Shown: positions 1 to 8,867, counted from the stretch's first letter. The stretch: 64,000 nucleotides of DNA from Granulosicoccus sp045110515 (GCA_045110515.1 JBGCGD010000032.1:21256-85255); one strand, 5' to 3'. A program made the numbers and translations. Notes: generated from the letters alone by a model not told the origin.

Positions 1-117
1 CCCATTGGCACTATAATGAGCCGCCTGGCTCGTGCAAGACTCCTAATCGGAAACAGGATATTGCAATCGAATAACGAGAATAAAAACGGCCACAAAGGCT
101 CTGAGGTTCTACGATGA
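1..117 (+). CDS. ECF-type RNA polymerase sigma factor, C-terminal fragment (5' end outside window)
   Basis: Reading from base 1 gives an open frame of 38 codons ending in TGA at 115-117. It begins PIGTIMSRLARARLLI, which is the second half of the sigma region 4 helix-turn-helix that recognises the -35 element; the Pro-x-Gly-Thr-(Ile/Val)-(Met/Lys)-Ser-Arg-Leu-x-Arg-Ala-Arg pattern is characteristic of ECF sigma factors. A short polar tail follows. Its stop overlaps the ATG of the next gene (ATGA at 114-117), the usual sign of translational coupling in a sigma/anti-sigma pair. The family call rests on this short motif and on the neighbour; subgroup and target genes cannot be inferred because most of the protein is missing. 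Confidence 0.85.
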   Translation, partial: PIGTIMSRLARARLLIGNRILQSNNENKNGHKGSEVLR

Positions 118-935
118 AACCCTACAGCGATGAAGACATATTGCGCTATGTTGATGGCAATATGGATGAACCGTCTGCGAGTCAACTGCGCAATGACATC
201 AACAATAACGCACAATTAAGTCAACGGGTAGACGCGATGTTAGCCTCTCAGCTGCCGTACTCGATGGCTTATAAGGTTAACCCTGCGCCCGAAATGCCCG
301 AGAGCCTTAGGCAAACTGTTTCGGTCTGGTCCGATGTGGCACGCAACTCCTCCCTAGAACCTCAAACGGTTAAGTTACGGGGCATGAAGGTAGCCGCCGT
401 TGCAGCTGCAGTTGGATTGAGTTTTGCGCTCGGATTCGGCGCTGCCAACTTACCTAGCCAGGGTCAAGTTGCGGTTCAAGCTTCGGTTGTTAATGACCAA
501 ACTATGGAAGACACGTTGTGGGTACAACGCGTCGCTGACTATCAATCGTTGTACGTAGCCCAAACAGTCAATGACATACAAAATGGCCGTACGAAGGCTG
601 AGGAACTGTTAGCCCGATCAGAAATCAAGGATGTTATGGATGCGAAAATCCCTGATTTAAGCGACTACGACTATCAATTTGTACGTGCACAACAGCTAGG
701 CTTTCAAGGACAGCCCCTGATACAGCTTGTTTATACAAGCGCCGGAAAAAAACCTCTCGCGTTGTGTTTTATGCCGTCAAAAGGAGAGGATCAAAACACC
801 ATTACCGTTGCACTTCATGAAGAACTTGTGAGCGCCAGCTGGCGGAAAGCATCGCAGCGTTTTGTCATCGTGGCTGATGAATCTTACGAATCGATTGAAT
901 CTATAGCCCGCCATGCGCAAAGAGTGTTTCTGTAG
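114..935 (+). CDS. Membrane-anchored anti-sigma factor (no zinc motif)
   Basis: A 273-residue protein directly coupled to the ECF sigma fragment by an ATGA overlap. Residues 1-45 form an acidic helical region (SDEDILRYVDGNMDE) like the anti-sigma cytoplasmic domain that binds and holds the sigma factor; the HxxxCxxC zinc motif of ZAS anti-sigmas is absent. Residues about 92-113 are a single hydrophobic Ala/Gly-rich segment, so the remaining 160 residues should be periplasmic and may sense the inducing stress. The partnership is inferred from coupling and topology; the periplasmic part matches no domain I can name. Release of the sigma factor could be by proteolysis or by conformational change, which the sequence does not decide. 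Confidence 0.75.
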   Translation: MKPYSDEDILRYVDGNMDEPSASQLRNDINNNAQLSQRVDAMLASQLPYSMAYKVNPAPEMPESLRQTVSVWSDVARNSSLEPQTVKLRGMKVAAVAAAVGLSFALGFGAANLPSQGQVAVQASVVNDQTMEDTLWVQRVADYQSLYVAQTVNDIQNGRTKAEELLARSEIKDVMDAKIPDLSDYDYQFVRAQQLGFQGQPLIQLVYTSAGKKPLALCFMPSKGEDQNTITVALHEELVSASWRKASQRFVIVADESYESIESIARHAQRVFL

Positions 936-979
936 GATTCACTTTGCGCATAGCGTCAATTAAAACAACCAGCTTCGGT

Positions 980-1573
980 TTAGCTTCCGGATGTAAACAC
1001 TAACGAGAAAGAGACAGGCACTGTTGTTGGAATATGTAGAAGTTTCGCTAACTCAGCCAATTTTGCGATACCTGAACCAAAATCATAAGCAACGGCATCC
1101 AGCATGAGCGGTTGGGTCGCACTCACCGTGACCTCACCATTCTCATTCGAGACCAGAACCGGAACACTCATAGTCTGCTCTTTGCCATGAAGGGAGAGTG
1201 TAATATCCAGATTCATCATAGAGGTTCCAGCAGCCATAGCATTCTCAGGCACGCTAGCAGTGACCGTTGCATTGGGATACTGATCGGTTTCGAATACAAA
1301 TTTAGCAAGACGCTCGTTTCGAATAGGGATATTGGTTTCGATACTATCCAATGGGATACTTACCGATGCGGCTCCTGCATCGCTAACAGACCCTGTCAGC
1401 CCACTAAACGTATGACGTTCAGCGATACTTGCACTGGCACCCGCCAGCACTTTGTAAGAGATTATCGATAATGACGAACGCTCTGAATCAAGCGTAAGCT
1501 CGGCGGATGCAACATTGGCGACCAAAAAGGACGCTGCTAAAAGCGAGGCGGACAGAATTTTTCGTATATACAT
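980..1573 (-). CDS. YceI family periplasmic lipid-binding protein
   Basis: YceI proteins are secreted lipocalin-like barrels that bind polyisoprenoids or other hydrophobic molecules. I place the start at 1573, giving 197 residues: a GGAGAA ribosome site lies 8 bases upstream and the N-terminus is then a clean signal peptide ending in Ala-Ser-Ala at residues 22-24. The longer frame beginning at 1603 would put ten extra residues in front of this peptide. The mature part has the family pattern: an early SxxSFxxxK-like strand (SSLSIISYKV), the xxHTFSGLTGSV segment, and the NATVTAS and DITLSLHGKEQTMSVPV strands. The gene is convergent with the anti-sigma gene. The ligand is unknown. Confidence 0.85.
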   Translation of the reverse strand: MYIRKILSASLLAASFLVANVASAELTLDSERSSLSIISYKVLAGASASIAERHTFSGLTGSVSDAGAASVSIPLDSIETNIPIRNERLAKFVFETDQYPNATVTASVPENAMAAGTSMMNLDITLSLHGKEQTMSVPVLVSNENGEVTVSATQPLMLDAVAYDFGSGIAKLAELAKLLHIPTTVPVSFSLVFTSGS

Positions 1574-1713
1574 GGGCCAAGTTCTCCAAGTCAAACGCAC
1601 CAAAAGCGATGCTTATAAAAGAGAACACATTAAGCTGCCTAATTATTCCTATAAAAATTAGAATTTTTCGAAATTTCAATTAACGATATAGGAACCGCGA
1701 AGGTCGATTTAAT

Positions 1714-2916
1714 CTAAACCGCCTCAAGTGCGATCGCAATTCCCTGCCCCACACCAATACACATGGTGGATAAGGCAAGCTTGCTCCCAGTCTGCGACAG
1801 CTCCAGTGCAGCGGTGCCGGTGATACGGGCACCCGACATCCCCAAGGGATGACCTAGAGCAATCGCACCACCATTTGGATTAACACGGGGGTCGTCGTCA
1901 GCAATACCCAGATCTCGGAGCGTCGCTAGGCCTTGGGAAGCAAACGCTTCGTTCAATTCGATAACATCAAAGTTGTCCGTAACCAAACCGAGTCTTTGCA
2001 TCAGTTTTCTCGATGCTGGAGCCGGCCCAATACCCATAATTCGGGGCTCGACACCCGCTGTTGCACCACCGAGCACACGCACTATCGGAGTTAATCCATA
2101 CTTCGAGGCAGCCGTAGCACTGGCCAACACCAAGGCGGCCGCACCGTCATTAACACCAGACGCATTACCCGCTGTTATGGTTCCACCATCTCTGAACGGT
2201 GTACGTAAACCGGCGAGCGTTTCCAAAGTCGTTGTACGTGGGTGTTCGTCTGCTTCCACAATTTTAGGCTCACCTTTACGTTGAGCGATGGATACCGGAG
2301 TAATTTCCTTGGCAAGCCGTCCTTTCAATTGCGCAAGCGACGCTTTTTCTTGCGAGCGCAAGGCGAATGCATCTTGATCTTCACGACTAATTGAAAAATC
2401 CTCTGAAACGTTTTCAGCTGTCTCAGGCATGCTATCTATGCCATATTGCTTTTTAAGCAATGGATTAACAAATCGCCAGCCAATGGTTGTATCGAAGATC
2501 TCAGCATTCCTGGAAAAAGCAGTAGTGGCTTTGGGCATTACAAACGGTGCTCGCGACATGCTTTCGACACCACCGACAACGACTAACGTCTGTTCGCCCG
2601 ACTTAATGGCTCGAGCCGCAGTTATGACAGCGTCCATACCGGAACCACACAGGCGGTTAAGTGTCATTCCAGGGACACTGGTGGGGTAGCCTGCCAACAG
2701 TGTAGACATGCGCGCTACATTTCGGTTGTCTTCGCCGGCTTGATTAGCACAACCGAAAACCACTTCATCAATGGCTTCTAGATCTAACGTGCTGTTTCTC
2801 GCCGCAAGGGCTTGAAGTACCAGTGCGCCAAGATCATCAGGTCTTACCGATGAAAGCGCACCACCGAAACGACCGATAGGCGTTCGAATGTAGTCGCAAA
2901 TATAAACTTCTGTCAT
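1714..2916 (-). CDS. pcaF: 3-oxoadipyl-CoA thiolase (acetyl-CoA acetyltransferase family)
   Basis: A 400-residue thiolase that would cleave 3-oxoadipyl-CoA to succinyl-CoA and acetyl-CoA, the last step of the beta-ketoadipate and phenylacetate routes. The nucleophile is C90 in NRLCGSG; the other catalytic residues are the His of ALGHPLG near 356 and the Cys of CIGVGQG near 386. The N-terminus (ICDYIRTPIGRFGGALSSVR), GCANQAGEDNRNVAR and FDTTIGWRFVNP are signatures of the PcaF/PaaJ subgroup rather than of biosynthetic thiolases or FadA. It stands alone here, with no other pca or paa gene in the window, so its pathway is inferred from subgroup similarity only; a degradative acetoacetyl-CoA thiolase role is not excluded. 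ATG at 2916 is preceded by a GGGA site. Confidence 0.85.
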   Translation of the reverse strand: MTEVYICDYIRTPIGRFGGALSSVRPDDLGALVLQALAARNSTLDLEAIDEVVFGCANQAGEDNRNVARMSTLLAGYPTSVPGMTLNRLCGSGMDAVITAARAIKSGEQTLVVVGGVESMSRAPFVMPKATTAFSRNAEIFDTTIGWRFVNPLLKKQYGIDSMPETAENVSEDFSISREDQDAFALRSQEKASLAQLKGRLAKEITPVSIAQRKGEPKIVEADEHPRTTTLETLAGLRTPFRDGGTITAGNASGVNDGAAALVLASATAASKYGLTPIVRVLGGATAGVEPRIMGIGPAPASRKLMQRLGLVTDNFDVIELNEAFASQGLATLRDLGIADDDPRVNPNGGAIALGHPLGMSGARITGTAALELSQTGSKLALSTMCIGVGQGIAIALEAV

Positions 2917-3116
2917 TGTCCCAGCTCCGGTGCCGCCTACTCAGCTACATCATCCCAGAGCTCCGAGGCGTATTCAAACATTGAGTCCTGAGGCACATTT
3001 TTTGAAAGAACCTGGCTGTCTTAGCGTTTTCTCGGCTGTAGTCACTAGTCGTGAATTAAACTTTTTTTAAAAAATACACTCCGACAGGGTGTTATCAACA
3101 TTTTGGGTTGAATTTT

Positions 3117-3593
3117 ATGAAAGCGATTAAACAAGTTTTTGCGTTCTTTGTTCTGTTAGTGGCCAGCCAAGCAGTATTTGCAGCCCCCCCTATCAACACT
3201 CTGGAACGCAAAGGGCTTTTTGGTTATGAGCACAATGGCATCGCCATTCGTGGTTATGACACCGTGGCCTATTTCACACAAAGCAAGCCTGTTGAAGGTA
3301 CTGATCAGTACGCAACTGAGTGGTCAGGAGCGACATGGAAATTCTCTTCGCAAGAAAATCTGGATTTATTTCTCGCTGACCCTGAGAAGTATGCGCCGCA
3401 ATATGGAGGGTACTGCGCGTACGGAGTTGCTCAGGGCAATCTGGTAAAGATCGAGCCTGAGGAATGGACCATTCTCGATGACAAGCTTTATTTGAATTAC
3501 AACGCAAAGCTCAACAAAGCTTGGAAAAAAGATACGTCCGGCTACATCAACACAGCCGATAAACTTTTCGAGCAATTACTGAAAGATCAGTAA
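3117..3593 (+). CDS. Secreted YHS-domain protein
   Basis: A 158-residue protein with a signal peptide (residues 1-22, ending VFA) and one YHS domain, a small fold associated with metal binding and often found in exported proteins near heavy-metal or copper systems. The YHS core is GYDTVAYF (near 46-53) followed by the W-F-S-Q-E-N-L-F segment, ADPEKYAPQYGGYCAYGV and a final WxxxDxKLYLNYN strand. I prefer ATG 3117; a TTG at 3108 in the same frame would add three residues, and no strong ribosome site favours either. The neighbours are unrelated. A partner metal or substrate is not visible from the sequence. Confidence 0.8.
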   Translation: MKAIKQVFAFFVLLVASQAVFAAPPINTLERKGLFGYEHNGIAIRGYDTVAYFTQSKPVEGTDQYATEWSGATWKFSSQENLDLFLADPEKYAPQYGGYCAYGVAQGNLVKIEPEEWTILDDKLYLNYNAKLNKAWKKDTSGYINTADKLFEQLLKDQ

Positions 3594-3603
3594 AGCCACA
3601 TCG

Positions 3604-3644
3604 AAATGTCGATCTGATTAACCTTTGTTATCAGGTCGACATTT
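3604..3644. terminator. Bidirectional hairpin between convergent genes
   Basis: A 15-base stem (3604-3618 with 3630-3644, arms starting AAATGTCGA and ending TCGACATTT) is interrupted only by one G-U-capable position and closes an 11-base loop. It lies between the YHS gene (stop 3593) and the EVE-domain gene, whose stop codon it overlaps. U-rich tracts beyond the stem are weak, so it may end or protect both transcripts rather than act as a classical strong terminator. Confidence 0.55.
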
Positions 3645-4092
3645 TGACGATCGTATTCCAATGAGCCTTTGTCACGGGTTGAATCGACAGACGGCTGCCC
3701 TTCTGCAATAAAGCCATCCCCTCAAGCTTTGGAACGGTCCGAAGCTGCTCCAAAGAGATAATCTCTTTGAACTCCTGCCTGAATTTCACATCAATCATGA
3801 CCCATCGAGGATTATCTGGACTCGATTTAGGATCATAGTACTTAGCGTCAGGATCCCACGATGTGTGGTCCGGATAGGCTTCTTTCACGATTTCCACGAT
3901 GCCTACAATACCTGGCACCTTGCAACTGGAATGATAAAAGAAGCCTAAATCACCTTTAACCATCTGATCTCGCATAAGATTGCGTGCCTGATAGTTGCGG
4001 ATTCCATCCCAATGATCCTTTTTGCCTTTCATGGCTTTTAGGTCGCTGATACTAAAAGCATCCGGTTCGGACTTGAATAGCCAATAGTTCAT
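3631..4092 (-). CDS. EVE domain protein (thymocyte nuclear protein 1-like)
   Basis: A 153-residue single-domain protein of the EVE family, related to PUA and YTH folds and thought to bind modified bases in DNA or RNA. Family marks are the N-terminus MNYWLFKSEP, the WDGIRNYQARN segment near residues 28-38, and GDLGFFYHSSCKVPGIVGI in the middle, followed by the conserved D-P-K-Y-Y-D and W-x-M-x-D-V strands. Its length equals that of typical stand-alone bacterial EVE proteins. EVE proteins occur both as housekeeping genes and in defence or epigenetic islands; no methyltransferase or nuclease gene is nearby, so a housekeeping role is more likely here. The nucleic-acid target is unknown. Confidence 0.85.
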   Translation of the reverse strand: MNYWLFKSEPDAFSISDLKAMKGKKDHWDGIRNYQARNLMRDQMVKGDLGFFYHSSCKVPGIVGIVEIVKEAYPDHTSWDPDAKYYDPKSSPDNPRWVMIDVKFRQEFKEIISLEQLRTVPKLEGMALLQKGSRLSIQPVTKAHWNTIVKMST

Positions 4093-4202
4093 AACCTACC
4101 GTCCCCCAAAATTTAACTTCATTGTTGGCGATAATACGGTGTGCTTCAAGATTCAAGCAAGCACGCGCCCATTGACTAGCAATAACACGGTAAGCTCCCG
4201 CA

Positions 4203-6233
4203 ATGTCGGAATCCAAAGCTATTAAGCACTTTTCAGAACTTGACCTGCCCGCACCACTCATGCGAGCCATTCAAGATGTAGGCTACGAAAACCCTACTCC
4301 TATTCAGTCGCAAACCATCCCCCCCCTGATTGAAGGTCGTGATTTGCTCGGCCATGCCCCAACCGGCACCGGTAAAACAGCCGCATTCGCTCTACCGATC
4401 CTTGCGCGAATGGATATCAATGCCAAAGGGGTTCAAGCGCTGGTACTGGCTCCGACCAGAGAATTGGCGATTCAGGTTGCGGAAGCCTTTAGCAAGTATG
4501 CAACGCACATGAAAAACCTGCGGGTACTGCCTATTTACGGCGGCCAGGATTACACGGGGCAAATTAGACAACTCAGTCGGGGTGTCAATATTGTCGTCGG
4601 AACGCCAGGACGCATAATGGACCACATGCGCCGGGGCACCCTGAAGCTCGATCACCTCAAAACCTTAGTGCTCGACGAAGCTGACGAAATGCTCCGCATG
4701 GGCTTTATTGACGATGTTGAATGGATCTTAGAGAAAGCGCCAAAAGAACGTCAAATGGCCCTGTTCTCGGCAACGATGCCGAGTGTTATCCGCAAAATCG
4801 CCAACAAGCATTTATCTGAGCCTGAGCAAATCACCGTCGAAGGCAGTCAGAAAACAGCATCGACGATTCGACAGCGCTTTTGGATGGTCAGTGGACTACA
4901 TAAACTAGATGCACTCACACGAATTTTGGAAGCAGAAACCTTTGACGCCATGCTGGTGTTTGTCCGTACCCGGACAGCAACCGTTGAAGTCGCTGAGAAA
5001 CTAAGCGCCAGAGGCTTTGCTGCATCGGCAATGAATGGTGATATGCCACAGAAGCAGCGCGAGCAGATGGTGAACAAGTTAAAGCGCGGGCATCTGGATA
5101 TATTGGTCGCAACTGATGTTGTAGCGCGCGGACTCGACGTTGATCGAATCAGCCACGTCATTAACTATGACATTCCCTATGATACTGAGGCCTATGTTCA
5201 TCGAATCGGCAGAACAGGAAGAGCGGGACGTAGCGGTGATGCTATTTTGTTTGTCACACAACGCGAACGACGATTGCTCGGTTCAATCGAAAAAGCCACC
5301 CAGCAGAAAATTGAAGCTTTACAGTTGCCAACCGTGGAGATGGTTAACAACAAGCGTATAGCCGATTTCAAGCAACGTATCAGTGACACTCTTGCTACGG
5401 GCGAGCTCTCTTATCTTCAACGATTGGCCGAAGAATTTTCTCGAGATCACAATGTTCCGCCTGAGCGTGTGGCTGCTGCATTAGCCAAAATGTGCCTTGG
5501 CGAACAACCTCTTCTTTTGGCAGGGAAAGCGTCGGACGGCGAACCCAAGAATCGAAAAGAGCGACAGAAGACTAAAAAACGTGAAAGAGGTATGGCTAGC
5601 GCCGACTCTTCACGATCGACACATAGATCTCCCGTTGGACGGGATGAAAGAGCCGCACCTCACGAACGCTTCGAAAAACCTGCGGATAGAAACCCTAGCC
5701 GTCGCTCTGACGAGCCCACACCCGTCAACATCGACAAATCCATTAAGCCTGCTTCACGAGCAGCCAAACGAAAGGCAGCTGATGAAGCAGCTATAGAGAT
5801 GGAACGCTTTCGTGTCGAAGTCGGTGATAAGCATGGCGTTAAACCACAGAACCTTGTCGGCGCCATCGCTAATGAAGCAGGATTAGATTCTGAGTTTATT
5901 GGTCGTATTGTTATTAACCCGGATCACAGCCTGATTGAACTGCCATCGGGCATGCCTAAATTTTTACTAAAAGACTTAAAACGTGTCTGGGTATGTAACG
6001 AACGATTGGACATATCACGCGTAAACAAGAACGGTGAACGCACAGACGAACTTAGCAGCAAAGTGCGCAAAGACAAAAGCCCCGCTAAATCAAAGAAACG
6101 CAAATCAGCCACTGAAAGTACGACTCAGGACTTAGCTAACGAGCCCGGTGAACTCTCAGCAAAAAAACGTGAAGGCAAGAAAAAAGAACGCCATCGCAAC
6201 AAGAAAAACAAAGGCAAGCGTGTAAAAAGCTAA
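4203..6233 (+). CDS. deaD: DEAD-box ATP-dependent RNA helicase with DbpA-type RNA-binding domain (DeaD/CsdA type)
   Basis: A 676-residue helicase that unwinds RNA duplexes, in this family during ribosome assembly and mRNA decay in the cold. The core carries the Q motif (residues 11-36), motif I APTGTGKT at 52-59, PTRELA, TPGR, DEAD at 158-161, SAT, and HRIGRTGRAGRSG. Motif I has Pro where most relatives have Gln. After a charged linker (about 440-530), residues about 532-603 match the DbpA/CsdA RRM-like RNA-binding domain (IGRIVINPDHSLIELP). The last 70 residues are almost only Lys, Arg, Glu and Ser, a basic tail likely to hold RNA nonspecifically. ATG 4203 is the natural family start. It is monocistronic, followed by a strong hairpin. 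Confidence 0.92.
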   Translation: MSESKAIKHFSELDLPAPLMRAIQDVGYENPTPIQSQTIPPLIEGRDLLGHAPTGTGKTAAFALPILARMDINAKGVQALVLAPTRELAIQVAEAFSKYATHMKNLRVLPIYGGQDYTGQIRQLSRGVNIVVGTPGRIMDHMRRGTLKLDHLKTLVLDEADEMLRMGFIDDVEWILEKAPKERQMALFSATMPSVIRKIANKHLSEPEQITVEGSQKTASTIRQRFWMVSGLHKLDALTRILEAETFDAMLVFVRTRTATVEVAEKLSARGFAASAMNGDMPQKQREQMVNKLKRGHLDILVATDVVARGLDVDRISHVINYDIPYDTEAYVHRIGRTGRAGRSGDAILFVTQRERRLLGSIEKATQQKIEALQLPTVEMVNNKRIADFKQRISDTLATGELSYLQRLAEEFSRDHNVPPERVAAALAKMCLGEQPLLLAGKASDGEPKNRKERQKTKKRERGMASADSSRSTHRSPVGRDERAAPHERFEKPADRNPSRRSDEPTPVNIDKSIKPASRAAKRKAADEAAIEMERFRVEVGDKHGVKPQNLVGAIANEAGLDSEFIGRIVINPDHSLIELPSGMPKFLLKDLKRVWVCNERLDISRVNKNGERTDELSSKVRKDKSPAKSKKRKSATESTTQDLANEPGELSAKKREGKKKERHRNKKNKGKRVKS

Positions 6234-6239
6234 AGAGCT

Positions 6240-6278
6240 CGGCGGCTACTTGCAGCCGCCGGTTCTATGTTTGTTCTA
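6240..6278 (+). terminator. Intrinsic terminator after the DEAD-box helicase gene
   Basis: A perfect 8-base GC-rich stem (CGGCGGCT at 6240-6247 with AGCCGCCG at 6254-6261) with a 6-base loop begins six bases after the helicase stop and is followed by a T-rich stretch (GTTCTATGTTTGTTCT). On the other strand it is followed by CTCTTTAGCTTTTT, so it can also stop transcripts coming from the 6919 gene. Confidence 0.75.
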
Positions 6279-6313
6279 GCATCCAAAATTAAAAAGTGGC
6301 GTAATAAGCGTAA

Positions 6314-6919
6314 TCAATAAAGTACGCATATAGCCTGAGCAACAACTTCACCCGAATAAGTAGGCACCGTACAGCTGTATGTTTGCGGTCCTATAAACGC
6401 ATCCGCCTCGACAATATCAGAAGTGCTGCAAGCCCCACCCGATAGATAATCTGTATACAACCACGAACTGAACGGTGCTTCAAGCCGGTATTCAGACGGG
6501 CAAGTGGCTATACACGTTTCACCAGGCCCAACATCTGTGCAGGTATGTTGAACCGTTAGCGTCGAGTAGTTATAAGTATACGAAATAGAACTGTCCGTAC
6601 TATCTGTTTCATAGGTCACAAATATGTACTGCCCGCCTGCTTCATCATCGTTTCGGGTAACACCAAAATCACCTTGATCATTGAACGAAATGACGTGGTA
6701 ATCACCCGGCAAAGACACCGTGTATTGAAGCTCACCACGAACAGTATCGTAGTAATTGTAGTCTAAATAGATGTTGTAACCAGTGGCCCCGTTTTGCGCA
6801 TCCCAGGAAAGCGTATCGCCCGTTAGAGACAAACCTGTCACTCTAGGAAGATCGGCAGCGAGTAAAGACCCAGACAAACACAGTACAGCTGTAGCAACAA
6901 AGCGGACGAATAATTTCAT
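6314..6919 (-). CDS. Secreted Cys-rich protein of unknown function (fibronectin III-like N-terminal strands)
   Basis: A 201-residue protein I do not recognise. With ATG 6919 as start it has a typical signal peptide (KLFVRFVATAVLCLSGSLLAA). Residues about 23-70 (PRVTGLSLTGDTLSWD, then GATGYNIYLD) look like the first strands of a fibronectin type III fold. The C-terminal half is rich in Ser, Thr and Tyr and has six cysteines (HTC, ETC, ATC, GAC, YSC, AIC), which could form three disulfides in the periplasm or outside the cell. A TTG four codons upstream is an alternative start. The gene is isolated between unrelated genes. Secretion is well supported; function is not. Confidence 0.6.
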   Translation of the reverse strand: MKLFVRFVATAVLCLSGSLLAADLPRVTGLSLTGDTLSWDAQNGATGYNIYLDYNYYDTVRGELQYTVSLPGDYHVISFNDQGDFGVTRNDDEAGGQYIFVTYETDSTDSSISYTYNYSTLTVQHTCTDVGPGETCIATCPSEYRLEAPFSSWLYTDYLSGGACSTSDIVEADAFIGPQTYSCTVPTYSGEVVAQAICVLY

Positions 6920-6992
6920 TTTATTTACCAAGTGAACAAAAATGTAGCATGGCTTTACAGTAACAAAAACCTAAGAGCATCGACAGGCATTA

Positions 6993-7664
6993 TTACCCCA
7001 CCTTGAGAGCCTCAACACACTCAGGCCCCTCATTATTACTTTTGTTAACGTAATCGCTAACTTGGGTAAACTGCAATACGTCGTTGCTCGCCGACACCAT
7101 CAACTCCGTCAATGAATCCCTATCGGTTTCCTGCAACCAGGCCATTGCCGCATTATTGGACGTCAGGATGACTGGCATTCTATCGTGAACCTCACTCATT
7201 GCTTGATTCGCGCTGGTTGTTATAACGGATACTTCGGGCTTTTGTGTCAAGTCTGATGAATGCTTATATATACCTGCGAAAAACATAGCAGGTTGTTTTG
7301 CTAGCGTAATGTGATAGGCCGCGACCAGCTTTCGATTCTTGCGTTTCCATTCATAAAAACCATTGACCGGCACCAGTACTCGCTGGCGTTCTATCAAAGG
7401 TTTCCATAAGCGGGATGTCCAGACCTTATCGTCCCGCGAGTTTTGAATGCGTTTTGTTACCATCCCTGTTTTACCGGGCAGTGTCATTGAAACTCCCCAA
7501 CTCATGGAAACTAGATTTAGATCGGACTCTAAGGTGACGACATCGAGCGTTTGTGTGGGAGCAATGTTATAGCGTGGATCTCGCGTGGGCCACGTTTCCA
7601 TCCCCAAAGATTCAAGTAGAAGTCTTACGCCCTCATTGTCAGAAACATTGACCCGACCACACAT
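6993..7664 (-). CDS. SOS response-associated peptidase family protein (SRAP; YedK/HMCES)
   Basis: A 223-residue SRAP protein. These enzymes protect abasic sites in single-stranded DNA by forming a DNA-protein crosslink through the amino-terminal cysteine exposed after Met removal. Here the N-terminus is MCGR, so C2 is in place. The other active-site residues are visible: N75 within QNSRDD, E105 in NGFYEWK and H160 in SEVHDRMPVI. Length is that of E. coli YedK. The closing residues (VNKSNNEGPECV) also match the family. No LexA site was identified upstream by eye. It lies between unrelated genes on the same strand and seems to be transcribed on its own. Confidence 0.92.
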   Translation of the reverse strand: MCGRVNVSDNEGVRLLLESLGMETWPTRDPRYNIAPTQTLDVVTLESDLNLVSMSWGVSMTLPGKTGMVTKRIQNSRDDKVWTSRLWKPLIERQRVLVPVNGFYEWKRKNRKLVAAYHITLAKQPAMFFAGIYKHSSDLTQKPEVSVITTSANQAMSEVHDRMPVILTSNNAAMAWLQETDRDSLTELMVSASNDVLQFTQVSDYVNKSNNEGPECVEALKVG

Positions 7665-7744
7665 AGGTATTCCTCGTTCGCTTAACTATCGTTGCCTAAC
7701 TACTCATCATGGAGACGCAAAAAACCAACTTGGACGAATAATTT

Positions 7745-8809
7745 TTAGTCTAGAGCCTGCTCACTAACGATGACCAAAGATCGGTTTCCCGACGTTTTTC
7801 TTAATTTTTTATCTTCTAGCCAGACACCAAAACCGGCACCACCTGAAGGCGTTGTCCCCAAACCTAGTTCACCCAAACGATCAACAGCGCTTTGAGCATC
7901 GGGATCGCTGATACTGCGATATTCAACACCAGAGCGAATTAAGGTATCAAAAGATAACAACGATGCAGCTTTGCAATCCAAACGCCCCATATTAGAGATA
8001 GGCCCACTTGCTTCAACTAATTTGCCAGCCTTAGCACTTAATGCCAAACATTCCGCAGCTGTGGGCTCAACAATAACAATACGAGGTTGCACCTTCCATT
8101 CGTGCCTAATGATGTAAGTGATGGCAGCAGCTAAACCACCCACTCCAGCTTGCAGATACACATCTGTTGGCCATAAACCCGATGAAAGAAACGACTCTTT
8201 TAGCTCTCGCGCCATCACGGTATACCCTTCCATTACCCGTGACGGAGGATACGTATATCCAGCCCACGAACCATCAGCGAGTAAATGAGCACCGCTGTCC
8301 ATGACATCCTTATTTGCGATCTCCAAGCTCTCTTCATAGGTCGAGCCTGAAATGCAAGCCTCAGCACCGCGTTCACGAAGCCGCGTTGCAAAACTTGAAG
8401 GTACCTCGGATGACACATGAATTCTTGCACGAGCGCCAAATAGTTTTGCACCCGTTGCCACAGCCATTCCGTGATTACCGGCACTCGCACAAACATAGGT
8501 TTGCGTGGCCGCTATGTTTTGCACATCGTTTGAATGCAAATCGGAAAGCGTCGGTCGAACACCCGTTTGAGCCTCAACAGTGTCGGAAAGTAGCTGGGCC
8601 ACGGCATAAATCCCTCCCAGCGCTTTAAAAGACCCCAAGCCAAATCGGGTAGATTCGTTTTTTACGAATAGTGTGTCTCCGTTGTCGTCAACCGTGAGTA
8701 ATTCAGTTGGTGTGTAAATAGGACAGAAACGAGCAAATTCCATGGCCCTATCAGCATCGGGGACGAACAACGGCTCAGCAAGCTCAGCGGGTTGAGTGAT
8801 ATCGCTCAT
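7745..8809 (-). CDS. PLP-dependent lyase, diaminopropionate ammonia-lyase/threonine synthase-like
   Basis: A 354-residue fold-type II pyridoxal phosphate enzyme. The Schiff-base lysine is probably K62 in FGLGSFKALGG, preceded by the KNESTRFGLGS stretch that resembles the diaminopropionate ammonia-lyase (YgeX/DpaL) subgroup. CASAGNHGMAVATGAKLFG is the substrate-binding loop and QAGVGGLAAA the phosphate-binding glycine loop. DpaL turns 2,3-diaminopropionate into pyruvate and ammonia; a serine, threonine or other amino-acid deaminase role is possible for this somewhat shorter protein. A strong AGGAGA site sits 5 bases before ATG 8809. It is followed, 58 bases upstream in coordinates, by an exporter gene on the same strand that may be unrelated. 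Confidence 0.75.
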   Translation of the reverse strand: MSDITQPAELAEPLFVPDADRAMEFARFCPIYTPTELLTVDDNGDTLFVKNESTRFGLGSFKALGGIYAVAQLLSDTVEAQTGVRPTLSDLHSNDVQNIAATQTYVCASAGNHGMAVATGAKLFGARARIHVSSEVPSSFATRLRERGAEACISGSTYEESLEIANKDVMDSGAHLLADGSWAGYTYPPSRVMEGYTVMARELKESFLSSGLWPTDVYLQAGVGGLAAAITYIIRHEWKVQPRIVIVEPTAAECLALSAKAGKLVEASGPISNMGRLDCKAASLLSFDTLIRSGVEYRSISDPDAQSAVDRLGELGLGTTPSGGAGFGVWLEDKKLRKTSGNRSLVIVSEQALD

Positions 8810-8867
8810 TGTTATCTCCTGTCGTAAATTAGCTGCAGCAATACGTTCCTTGGTTGCCCGCGTATTT

